From assembly GCA_028571685.1 (NCBI GenBank), contig CM053142.1, forward strand, positions 64,753,296-64,817,295: 64,000 nt of DNA, read 5' to 3'. How positions within the stretch are numbered: position 1 is the stretch's first letter; each line of letters opens with the position of its first letter. The position numbers and the translations under genes are program-made. This document shows, piece after piece, positions 47,701-59,700 of the stretch. Source of the DNA: Heterohyrax brucei (taxonomy: Eukaryota > Chordata > Mammalia > Hyracoidea > Procaviidae). The notes beneath the pieces were generated by a model, which was not told where the DNA came from, made no database searches, and saw only the letters and a program-made list of their open reading frames with translations.

Positions 47701-50700
47701 TCTTCCCAACTGGCAAAGTAAGCACCTCTATATCCAACCCCAGATGTTATAAACTAGTCCAAAATACAGAAAGGCTATTATTGCCCTGCTGGCCTCTGCT
47801 GCTGGGCACCAGCCACAGGCAACATTGTGTAAAATACTGCTTTTCTGCCAGAAAAGCCCTCTCCTCCAGGCAGGCTCTGCCTCCCATCCTAGGAATTAGT
47901 TCCAGCTGAGGCTGCTGTATGAGTACGGCCACCTCCCAGTGGAACAAGATGGCATCCCGCACAAGCATTCCACCTGCCTCGGTACAGGCTACTGAATGGC
48001 AGAGGCAGAAAGTAGGCCAAAGGTGCCAAGATCCACAGAATCCAAAGCCAGGCTCTCAGAATGCAGCAATTTTGTCTGCTGATTCCACCAGCTGTGGAGA
48101 TTAGCTGCTAGTCAAGTCCCAGCCCTGCTCACCAGCTAAGACAGAGAAAATGAAGTTAAAATGACGAGTAGTCTTCGGTCTATGAAAGCCAGCACTCAAC
48201 CAAGAGCAGGGGATGGAAAGAGAGAGGAGGTTTTCCTTTCTCTGGTATGAAGTACAAATTAACAGCCCTCTGCCGTATCCTAGGGCTCATTAGGTATCCA
48301 GAAGGCTCTGTTTAATCAGAAGGCTCCGTTTAATTATCATTTCAGGTCTTGGTTTCCAGATGGATTTAAGGAGACATGTGTTTAGTCTGCCTCCTAGGGC
48401 TCACTAGATATTCACAAGGCTCCATTTAATTATCAATTCAGGTCTTGGTTTCCAGACAGATTTAAGGAGATGTGTGTTTAGTCAGCAATCTTCCTTCTTT
48501 TTTTAATTAATTATTTTTATTTGTGATTAAGTGAAAGCATACAATCCAAATGAAGTTTGCATGCCCATCAGCAGCTCCTTCTGCTCTTTTTGCTCAGTGA
48601 CATTACATTCCTCCTTTTCATTCTACACTTGTAGTATCCCCTTAACAATCTCTTGTCCCCTCCTCTCCACCCTCTTCTCTCCAATCTAGAAAAAGACCAG
48701 TAAGACAGCATCCTATAAATGCACAGCACCATAAAGTCCACACATCTTATGGTCACTGTCCCTGAGTCCAGTCCACTTTTGTCCAAAGAGTTGACATCAG
48801 TAGTGTTTTCTGGACAGGGACAGCAGCAGCTCTAGGGGACATGCTCCCAGGGGATGCCCCAGGTCGTTGGACCATCAGTTGTGGTCTTTACTATAGTAGG
48901 GTTCTTAAGCTGCACCCCTCTTGTTCTTGTATTGCCACAGAGACTCAACATGTGTGCCCCATATTATGGCCCTATGTGGTGGTGACCAGGCACCATCTGG
49001 TTCTTTTGGTCACATGTTGATACAGTCTCCCATTCACATGGATCCTTCTGTCTCCTGAGCTCCTTTTCCCTCGTGTCTGTTGTTCCCAGTGATCATCTGT
49101 TCCGGATGAGTTGCGACTATTTGGCATACTTCAGATGGCAACTTGCTAGCTTTTGAGACCACAGATTCCACTCACCAATATGAGGTGTAGAAGACTCTCT
49201 TGTCCATAGGCTACTTATGCCAACTGGCCTCGATGTCCCCGAAGAGCATGGTCCCAAGATCCTGGCTCTGCTACTCTGTCCTTGCAATACTGGATTGAGA
49301 TTTTAAGAGTTTTCGGGAAGACCTGTTAAGCTGATCTACTTTCTGCTGTGTGCTGTCACTGCGTTCACCTAACCAAATTTCTATCAACTATCTAATCTAC
49401 GACCAGCCCTCCCTATCTCCTCCCTCTTGCAGCTGCCAGTCTTTTCTTCTCTACATAAGTCTATTTCTAAGTCCTTATACTGGGGGTCCCATACAATATT
49501 TGTCTTTTCACTGAGGACTGATTTCACTCAGCATAATGTCTTCCAATTGAAATCAGGTTATGAGATGCTTCCTAAAATCATCATTGTTCTTTATCATTGC
49601 ATGGTGTTCCACTAAGGATATCTACTACAGTTTGTTTATCCATTCCTCTGCTGATGGACATCTGAGTTGATTCCACCTTTTGCTATTGTGGACTGTGCTG
49701 CAATGAACATTTGTGTGCATGTGTCTGTTCATGTGACAGTTTTTGTTTCTTCAGGATATATTCTGAGCAGTGGGATTACTGGATCAAATGGTACATCTAT
49801 TTCTAGCATTTTAGTTAAGAAGCATGAAACTGCTTTCCAAAGAGGTTATACCATTTTGCAATCCTACCAGCAGTGTAAGAGAGTTCCAATCTCTCCACAA
49901 CCTCTCCAGCATTTGTTGTTATGTGTTTTTGGATTGTGGCCAACCTTTCTGGGGTGAGACTGTATCTCACTGTAGTTTAGATTAGGATTTCTCTGATAGC
50001 TAACGATTGTGAGCATTTCCTCATATGTCGTTTGGCTGCCTGGATGTCATCTTTGGTGAAGTGTATGTCCATCTCCTTTGCCCATTACTTAACTGGGTTA
50101 TTTATCTTTTTCTTGTTGATATTTTGCAGTACCTTGTAAATACGGAGATCAGATGTCAGTCTGACATTTAGTTGCCAAATATTTTTTCCAATACTGTTAG
50201 TGACCTTTTAACTCTTTTGATAAAGTCTTCGGATGAGCAAAAGTGTTTGATTCTTAGTAGTCCCCATTTATCTATTTTCTCTTCTATTGATCATGTTTTG
50301 TTTGTCAGATTTTGAAGTCTGTTTAAGCTGTGTGCTAGAACTTCCATCATCGACTGTATTTTTTCTTGCATGATCTTTATCGTTTTAGGTTTGATATTTA
50401 GGTCTTTTTTCCATTTTGAGTTTCTTTTTGTGTACAGTGTGAGATATGGGTCTTGTTTCAATTTTTTGCAGATGGATATCTAATTTTGCCAACACCAGTT
50501 GTGAAATGTTAAAACGTTAAAAACACCACATGTTTTTACCCAAGTTTACAGTCTTAGGGCCTTTGTCAAATATCAACTATTCATAAGAGGATTATGGCAT
50601 CTCTGGGCTCTTGACTCTGTTCCACTGGTCTCTGTGTCTCTTTTTGTACAAATGCCAGGCTGTTTTGATTACCATGGCAGTGTAATAGGTTCTAAAGTCA

Positions 50701-53700
50701 GATAGTATGAGGCCTCTCACTGTGTTCCTCCTCTTCAGTAGTGCTTTACTTATCCAGAGTTTCTTCCCTTTCCAAACAAAGTTGGTGATTTGTTGCTCCA
50801 TCTCATTGAAAAAATGTCACTGGAATTTGTATTGGGATTGCCTTGTATATGAGATCGCTTTGGGTAAAACAGACATTTTCACAATGGTATTTCTTCCTAT
50901 CCATGAGCAGGGTAGGTTTCTTCATTTATGTAACTCTTAGTTTCTAGCAGTAAGGTCTTAACAGTTCTCTTTGCACAGGGCCCTTATTTCTCTAGTCACA
51001 TTTATTCCTAGGTATTTTATCTTCTTGGGGCCTACAGTAAGTGGTATTGATTTAGTGATTTCTTCTTTAATGATCTCTTTGTTGGTATAAAGGAAACCTA
51101 TTGATTTACTTATGTTTATCTTGTATCCTGAGACTGTGCTGAACTCTTCTATTAGTTCCAGTACTTCACTTGTGGATTATTTAGGATTCTCTGCATATAT
51201 AATCATATCATCTGCAAATAGGGAGATTTTTACTTTTTCTTTGCCAATGCAGATGCCCTTTATTTCTTTGTCTTGTCTAACGGTTCTGGCTAGAACCTCT
51301 AGTACAATGCTGAACAGAAGTGGTGACAGTGAGCATCCTTTCCTAGTTCCTGTTCTCAAGGGGAATTCTTTCTGTCTCTCTCCATTCAGGATGATACAGG
51401 CAGTTGGCTTTGCATAGATGCCCCTTGTTGCATTGAGGAACTTCCCCTGATTCCTATTTTGCTGAGAGCTTTTAGCAGTAACAGAAGCTGGACTTTGTCG
51501 AACGCCTTCTCTGCATCAATTGAACTCATGTGATTCTTATCCTTTGTGATATTTATGTGGTTGATCACATTGTTTTTCTGATGTTGAGCCAGCCTTGCAT
51601 CCCTGGATTCACCCTATGAATGCAACTTGGTAATGATGAATTACTTTTTTCATATGTTGTTGAATTTTACTGGCTACGATTTTGTTGAACATTTTTGCAT
51701 CTAGGTTCATGAGTGATACTGTTCTGTGATTTTCTTTTTATGCGGGATCTTTCCCTGGCTTTGGCATCAGGGTTACGCTGGTTTCATAAAATGAATTTGG
51801 GAGTATTCCATCCCTTTGTAAGCTATGAAATAGTAGTACTGGAGTTAACTCTACTCTACTCTACTCTAAAAGTTTGGTAGAATTCTCCAGTGAAGCCATC
51901 TGGGCCAGGATTTGTTTTGGTTGGTAGTTTTTTGATGACTTTTTCAACCTCTTCCTTTGTGATGGGTTTATCATATTGTTCTACTTCTCCTTGTGATAAT
52001 TTTGGTAGGTGATATGAATCTAGAAATTTCTCCATTTCCTTTAGAATTTCAAATCTGTTATAGTCTTTCATGGTATTCTGTTATAATACTTTTTATTTCA
52101 TTTGGGTCTGCTGTGACATTGCCCATCTCACTTCTTACCTGGGTTATTTGTTTCCTCTCCTGTTTTTGTTTAGTAAGTTTATCCAATGGTTTTAGAATGT
52201 TATCTTTTCAAAGAATGAGCTTTTGGTTTTGTTAATTTTTTCAACTGTTCTTCAATTCTGTAATTCATTCAGTTCTGCTCTAATCTTTATTATCTGTTTT
52301 CTTCTGGTGTCTGAGGCTCTGTTGTTCTCTTTCTACTTGTTGAAGCTGTAGGGTTAATTCTTTGGTTTGGGTCTTTTCTTCATTCTCGATGTGTACATTT
52401 ATGGAAATCAGGTGACCTCTGAGCACTGCATTAGTTGTATCCCACAGGTTCTGGCAGGATGTGTTTTCACTCTCCTTTGATTCCATAAATTTATTTATTT
52501 TATCCTTGATTTCTTCTATAACCCACAGATTTTTGAGCAAGGTGTTGTTCAGTTTCCATGAGTTCAAATTTCCACCTATGTGTCTTCTGCTACTGATTTC
52601 AACTTTTATGGCTTTACGGTCTGAGAAGATGCTTTGCAATCATTCAGTGGTTTGGATTTTGTTGAGACTTGCTGTATGTCCTAACACATGGTCCATCGTG
52701 GAAAATGTTCCATGTGCATTGGAGAAGAACGAGTACGTATCTGTTGACAGGTAAAAGGTTCCATATATGTCAATGAGATCTAATTGGTTAATTGTTGTAA
52801 TAAGATCTTCTGTATCTCCACTGAGCTTTTTTTCCGAATGATCTGTCCATTACTGAAAATGGAGTGCTTGAGTCTTCAACTATTGTTGTGGAGTAATCTA
52901 CCTCATTTTTCAGTGCTGTCAGTGTTTGTTGAATGTATTTAGATGTTATGGTACTGGGTGCCTAAATATTTAATAATGTTATGTCCTGCTTATGTACTGA
53001 ACTTTTCAGCAATAAATAGTGACCATCCTTTCCATGATGGTGGATTTTACATTAAAGTCTATTTTATCTGAGATTAGTATTGCCACTCCTGCTCTTCTTT
53101 GTATGTTGCTGGCTTGGTACATATTTTTCCATCCTTTGCTTTTTCAGTTGGTTCATAACTTTGAATCTAAGGTGTGTTTCTGATAAGCAACACATAGATG
53201 GATCATGTCTTTTGGTCCAGGATGTCACTCACTGTCTCTTAATTGGAGCATTTAGTTTACTTACATTCAGTGTAATTACTGATAGGTATGTGTTTAGTGC
53301 TGTCATTCTGATGCATTAATTTTTGTGTTGTTGATGTTCCTATGTTGCTCTTAATATTCTGTGGTGAGTCATTCTTCCTTATGGGTTGACTTTTCATCTT
53401 TTTCAGTGGTGTTTTTGTGCTTGTTGAGACTCCTGTGTTACGTTTCTCATTTTGATATGTCACAGTTATTTTGCTTTGCTGTTACCCCTACGACCCCCCC
53501 CTTACTATTCTAAGTTTAAATCAGACTTTAGCTTCTGCATATCTTTTTAATTTCCTTCTCTATCTGACAGGGTTATAACTACTGTAATATACCCCTCTTT
53601 TTAGTGTGATGATGTCATAGTTTTCATGATATGACCACTGGTTTCCTTCTTTTAATATTGTAGCTTTGATTGAGCTTTGTGACTTCCCTAACTGAGTAGG

Positions 53701-56700
53701 ATTCTGGATGCTGTGGTCTGCACTGCCTCCTTAAGTATACACTTAAAGTTTCTGTTTTTCTAAGCCAAGAGCTTCTTTCAGTATTTCTTGTAGTTTTGGT
53801 TTGGTCTTTGCAATCTCCCTAAATTTCTGTTTATCTGCAGATATCTTAATTTCATCTTCATATTTGACAGACAGTTTTGCAGGATATATAATTTTGGTTG
53901 GAAGGTTTTCATCTTTCAAGGTTTTGAATGTGTCCTCCCACTGCCTTCTTGCCAACATCGTTTCTAACAAAAAGTCAAGACGAAAGCCTAACATTCTCCT
54001 CTGAATGTTAGCTTTACTTTAAGCCTCATTGCCTTTAAGAGACTCTCTTTATGTTTCATTTTATTTAGCTTGATTATAATCTATCTTGATGTCTTACTTT
54101 TGGGGTCTATTTTTTGTAGTGTTTGATGCACATCTTGGAAAGCAATGTTCTCTTCTTCCATAATTTCAGGGAAGTTTTCCATCAGCAACTCTACAGCAAT
54201 ACTGTGTATTTTCAGCTATCTCTCCCTGTTCAGTCAATTATTTCTCTCAATAGAGTCCCACATATTTCTTACTGTTTCTTCAGTTTTCATTTCTCTTCAT
54301 AAATGCTGGTGTCAGTTGCTCTATCCTCAAGCTCACTAACTCTGGCTTCCATCCTCAAGTCTGCTCTTCTGGCTTTGTACTGAATTGTCTAAGTCTGTAA
54401 CGTTATTATTGATTTGCTGAATTTTAGATCGTTGATGTTCAATAAGTTCAAGTATCTTGTTTAATTTTTCATTTTGTTGTGCTGTATTTTATTTAATCTC
54501 TAGGAGGGCTCTCTATATGATTCTTTTGTACACAACCTCTAATAGTCTCAGAAAAGCTTCTTCATCTGGGAAGTTTATTGATTCTTTGAGTTTTCTGGAG
54601 CCATGGTGGCCTGTTTCTTTAAATGGCTAGCTACTGATTGTCACCTTCACACCATCTAGAAGCTCTTTAGTTTCTCTGGTGTTACTTCAATAGGAGATAA
54701 GGAGTAGTTCTAAGAGGGGAGTTGGTCACCAGTCACCTCTGTGTACTCTAATTATTAGCCTTAGGGGTGGAACGCTCTGACTCCTGGCTGGCAAAGACAG
54801 CATTCTACTTATGGAGTCACTGGGGGGTGGTCAGGTGACAGTGTGATGTGGATCAATGAAGGGTAGAGGAAATGCTGCCTGGCCACTCAGCAGACAGTTC
54901 TCCAGGTGATCTTATTTTAAAATGGTACTTTGCTACTAAGGGAGGAGCTGTTCAGTTGCTGCCAAAATCAGTCAGGCCCTGTAGTGTAGCAGGTCCCACC
55001 TTCCAGCTGATAATGAAAGCAACTCATAGGCCATCCCCAGATGCTATGGTGTGGTTCAAAGCAGGGAAGGGTTATGGCTGCCATCCTCTACCAGGCCCCA
55101 CCCGTAACTCTAGGCACCACTGTCCTAAACAGAGCTTTTCTGGTGGAGAAGCACTTTCCAGACACGGGCTGCTGTTCTGCATGAGAATTAGCCCCAGCTA
55201 AGAACTCTGGGTGGGTGACTCCACTTCTTCGCTAACCAACATGTTATCTTGCCAGAGCTGCCCAACCTGCCATAAAACAGCAGAATCTATGGCTCAGCTC
55301 AGATAAGAGAGGATGGAGGGACAGTGGTGTCCTCTGTCAACAGCCAGGCTCTCAATACATGGCTGCCCCAAGCCAAATCTCTCTGCTGCACTATATGCTG
55401 TTCAGTTAGGCACTGAAGTTCAGTGTATTAACTGGCTCATGCCCAGTCCCTGCCTCCTGGATAACAAAGAAGGCACCAGTACCTGCAGTCCTCCCAAATG
55501 GTAAGTCAGCTGAAACAGGACTCCACACTGCTGGCTCATTTTTGAGAGAAGCAGTTATCCCATTACAGGTGCATAGTCCAATCTGACCACCCTATGCCAG
55601 ATCCTAGGCTCCCCAGATGTCCACAATACTCCATTCAATTATCATTCCAGGCCTTAGTTCTCAGAGAGAATTGAGGAGGCATGTGTCTAGTCTGCGTTCT
55701 TGGCCCCACTGCCTCTCTTCTCATTTTGAGTAGCATTACAGCAGTAAACGAGCATCCCAAGAGACTGACTCCATCCACATCATTAAGATCGACTGTACTA
55801 CTTTGAGAAGGGAGCTCTTCCTCAGCTGCATTTTGAGCCCAACATGAGGGGCTCATCTTCTGGAACTGTATCATGCAGTGTTTCACTGCTATTCACAGGG
55901 TTTCAGTGGCTAGTTTTTTCAGAAGTATATTACCAAGTCCTTTTCCCTAGTGTGTCTTATTCTGGAAGCTCCACTGAAACCTGTTCACTATGGCTAGCCC
56001 TGCTGGTATTTGAAATATCAGTGGCATAGCTTCCAGCATCACAGCAACATGCAAGCCACAACAGCACAATAAACTGACACACATGGAAGACCAATATATA
56101 CCAGATATAATAATACAATTACAGTAATATTTTCCATTTAGATGTTACATTTTTTTCTCCTAGATTACATATGAGCATTCTTTGAAAATAAGTAATTCTT
56201 TTATCATATTCCTTGTACTGAAGAATGAGGACATGGTATAGTTGGTAAGGAAATAATATTCTCCCATATCTCCTAGATATCCTAGAGCATTCATAATATA
56301 AGCATTTGAATAACTTTAATATCAGGATACTAAAATATAAGTTAAAATCTTAAGATAGATACTGCAAGAAACTTAAAATTTTTCTTTCTTTACTCTAATT
56401 CTTTCATAAAATTTCCTTGGAAGTAGCAAATAGGCATTTCCAACAATTCAAATGTTAGCATCTGTCTTTTTCATTTTAAGTTATAAGAGTAACAGTAATT
56501 TCAAGTCTTGCTTGACGAAGGACCCCATTAAAGAGGACACATGGTCTACAATTTTTTTCTTCACTTCTGTTCACAAGAAAAGCACACACTTATCCTCTCC
56601 AGGCATTTATTAACTCTTTTTGCATATTTTCTCTGTTTCCAACTTTCTGTTCCACAGTTAAGAGAGCAGAAAGGAAAATGTGCAATGTAAATCCATGGAA

Positions 56701-59700
56701 AAGGGAGCTGTGCTATTGTCATACTGTGCTTCCATTGTCCTTGGGTCTTCTTTAGTCACTTTAGGTTACCTTTAATTCTAGGAGTTGCCCAATAAGGATC
56801 AATGGACATGGGGACAAAGTAGGATGCTGTCTTGGATATATGACCCAAATAACTGGATGGTTCTGCAATAATTTAGACTTGTCTCAGTAAGTTATTTTAA
56901 GGATTTATAGCATGGGCCATAACACAATTTGTAACAAATACGCAAAGTGTTCTAAAGAACTGAAAAATACAAATATAAAAGGGATAATACAAATAAATAA
57001 ATAACAGGAAAGCACTGACAGAACATAATAATAGTGCCATTTTATCAACAAATGAGAGATTCAATAGTTAAAAGATCAATGTTTAAAAGACTGATATTAA
57101 GATATGACATAACCTACCAAAGATTTTTAGTTATTTTTCTGTCACATAGTAAGGAAGAGGAAAAGAAAACCACACACCCTCCAAATCCCACCTTTTCTAC
57201 CTCTATTCTTTTTATAATACCTGAAAGCACTGATAGAAAATGGAGCTCTTTTGACTAAGCGCTGTTTTCCAGTAGTGAGATTCATTTGCTTCATTTCTGT
57301 ATACAAAGATAAAGATATTAGATAAGTCATGGCAACACTGTGCTATAAACTGTCATGAAGATTTGTGGCTACACCACATGATACTCAGGAGTCATGGTGC
57401 TCTGGGAGTAGCTGACAAGCACAGTATATTAAGGATACTTTACCATATATCATACACCATTTATCATGTCATGAAAGTGTTATTCAAGGGAGCGCAGCTT
57501 CATTGCTTGATGTAAGCTCACACACGAAGATGCTAATGTCACACACGGCTCAGTGTTCAGGCTGTATTCACCTCTGTATCACACTTAAAAGGTTAAGCTG
57601 CTATTAAAATAAAGGAGTTCAAATCTTATGAAAATTCAGAGTATCAGAAAGGAAAAAAATCATAGTATTAAATCTTTTGGTTCATTTATTACGTGGAAAG
57701 ATATACTGTGGTCTTTTACAAATTTTAGAAATTAAAAAAAGGTACATTCTCAAAAACTCATGGACTTTCAAAAATGTGTACATTTCTTGACTTTTAAGTT
57801 GTAGATTTTTAAAATTTTAGATCTAAACAAAAAATAAAGGAAACCTAGTCAGGCCCAGTAAATATTTATGTAAGACTCTAGTGATTAAAAAAAAATTAAG
57901 TAGTTAACTAAATAAAGGTATTACAAGCATACCTCATTTTACTATATCTTACTACACTTCAAAGATACTACACATTTTACAAATCGAAGGTTTGGGGTAA
58001 CTATGCATACAGCAAGTCTGTATTCAGCAAGTCTAACAGTGCCATTTTTCCAATAGCAAGTGCTCACTCACTTCATTTCTCTGTGTCACATTTTGGTAAT
58101 TCCCACAATGTTTCAAATTTTTTCATCTGTGATCAGCGATCTTTGATGTTGCTATTATAACTGTTTCAGGGCACTGTGAACTTCACCCATATAAAACGGT
58201 GAACTTAATCAATAAATGTGTGCATTCTGATGGCTCCACCAGCTGGCCATTTCCTCCATCTCTCTCCCTCTCTTTGGGCTTCCCTATGCCCTGAGATACA
58301 ACAATATTGAAATCATGCCTACAATGGCCTCTAAGTGTTCAAGTAAAAGGAAGCATCACACATCTCTCACTGTACAAGGTCTGATGATTAAATCCATGAA
58401 TGTAACTGTTATAAGTGCTACATACTTTATTGGTGAATATCACTACAGTCACCTTCAAAGTACTTCCACTGGGAGGCTATGTACCAATGCCAACACCTAG
58501 TCCACCTTCAAAGCAATTTTGAAACGCTTTCTGGAATGGCCATTGCACGTGGTGGCAAGGTGGCAGGATTGTGAACTTAACTGCATAGTTGTCTGTGAGG
58601 GAGTTTTTAGCCAGTAAACAAATAACTATATTGGAATACCTGCCCTACTCACCTGATTGCCCCTAATGACTTTTTTGTTTACCTGAAGAGAAAGGAAATA
58701 CTGAAAGGAAGACATTTGATGACATTCAGGACATCAAGAGCAATATGACAACAGCTCTGAAGCCCATTCCGGAGTTCCAAAACTGCTTTGAAGGGTGAAT
58801 TAGGTACTGACACTGGTGCATAGCTTCCCAAGGGGAGTACTTCAAAGGCGACCATAGTGATATACAGCAATGAGGTATGTAGCACTTTTTCTAGAATGAC
58901 TGCACGAACTTAACTGGCAGTCCTTGTAACTCGAAAGCTAAAAATGACTAAGTTTGGTGAATAAAACCCAATGCCACCAAGTAGATGACGACACATAGCA
59001 ACCATATATGACAAAGTACATCTGTTCCACAGAGTTTCCTAAGAGTATCTGGTGGATATGAACCACTGATCTTTCTGTTAGCAGACAGCAATTAACCATT
59101 ACACTACTGGGGTTTCCTTAGTGAGTATGGCATGTCAAATCTGAGACATGTCAAAAGCTAGGCCTCTTGGGCCAAACAGCCAAGTTTCAAATATGAAGGA
59201 AATTAAGACTGTAATTCTAGTGAACACACCAATAATAAAGAAAGTGAAACAGCCTTATTACTGATACAGAGAAAGTTTCAGTGGTCTAGGTAGAAAATCC
59301 AACCAGCCACAACATTCTCTTAAGCCAAAACCTAACTGAGAGCAAGACACTAGCTCTCTTCAATTCTATGAAGGCTGAGAGAAGTGAGAAATCTTCAACA
59401 GGAAGGTCTGAAGCTAGAGGCTGGCTCATGAGGTTTGAGGAAAGAATCCATCTCCATAACATAAAAGTGAAAGGTGAAGCAGCAAGTGCTCATGTAGAAG
59501 CTTTAGCAATTTAAGAAGATTTAGCTAAGCTAAGTGATAAAGGTGACCATACTAAACAGATTTTTAGTGGAAACAAAACAGACTTAGACTGGAAGAGGAC
59601 ACCATCTAGGACTTTCATAGGTAGAAAAGGGAAGTCAATACCTGCCTTCAAAGTCTCAAAGGACAGGCTGACTCTCTTGTTAAGGGTTAATGCAGCTAGT

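Larger units (their letters stand above)
43955..48497 (-). mobile_element. L1 copy A, antisense, 5' UTR to 3' UTR with RT deleted
   Basis: The plus strand reads T-rich tail, 3' UTR (to about 44985), truncated ORF2 (45005-46189), ORF1 (46605-47534) and 5' UTR with tandem units (to 48497). A deletion at about 45000 joins the 3' UTR boundary directly to the end of the endonuclease/linker part of ORF2. Compared with copy B about 2.6 kb (equivalent to 49510-52125) is missing. It has a 5' UTR and so was essentially full length when inserted. Confidence 0.85.
48498..55710 (-). mobile_element. L1 copy B, antisense, essentially full length (7.2 kb), decayed
   Basis: Order on the plus strand: T-rich tail, 3' UTR (to about 49480), ORF2 (49480-53306), ORF1 (53743-54604), GC-rich 5' UTR (to 55710). 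The 5' UTR ends in the same GTCTAGTCTGCGTTCTTGG-type block as copy A. ORFs are riddled with stops. A CTCTA pentamer repeat lies at 51848-51868. Confidence 0.87.

Noticed and set aside
58315-58500. Small gene starting [14 protein letters not shown]
   Set aside because: It is the start of the Tigger transposase running into the mariner MITE.
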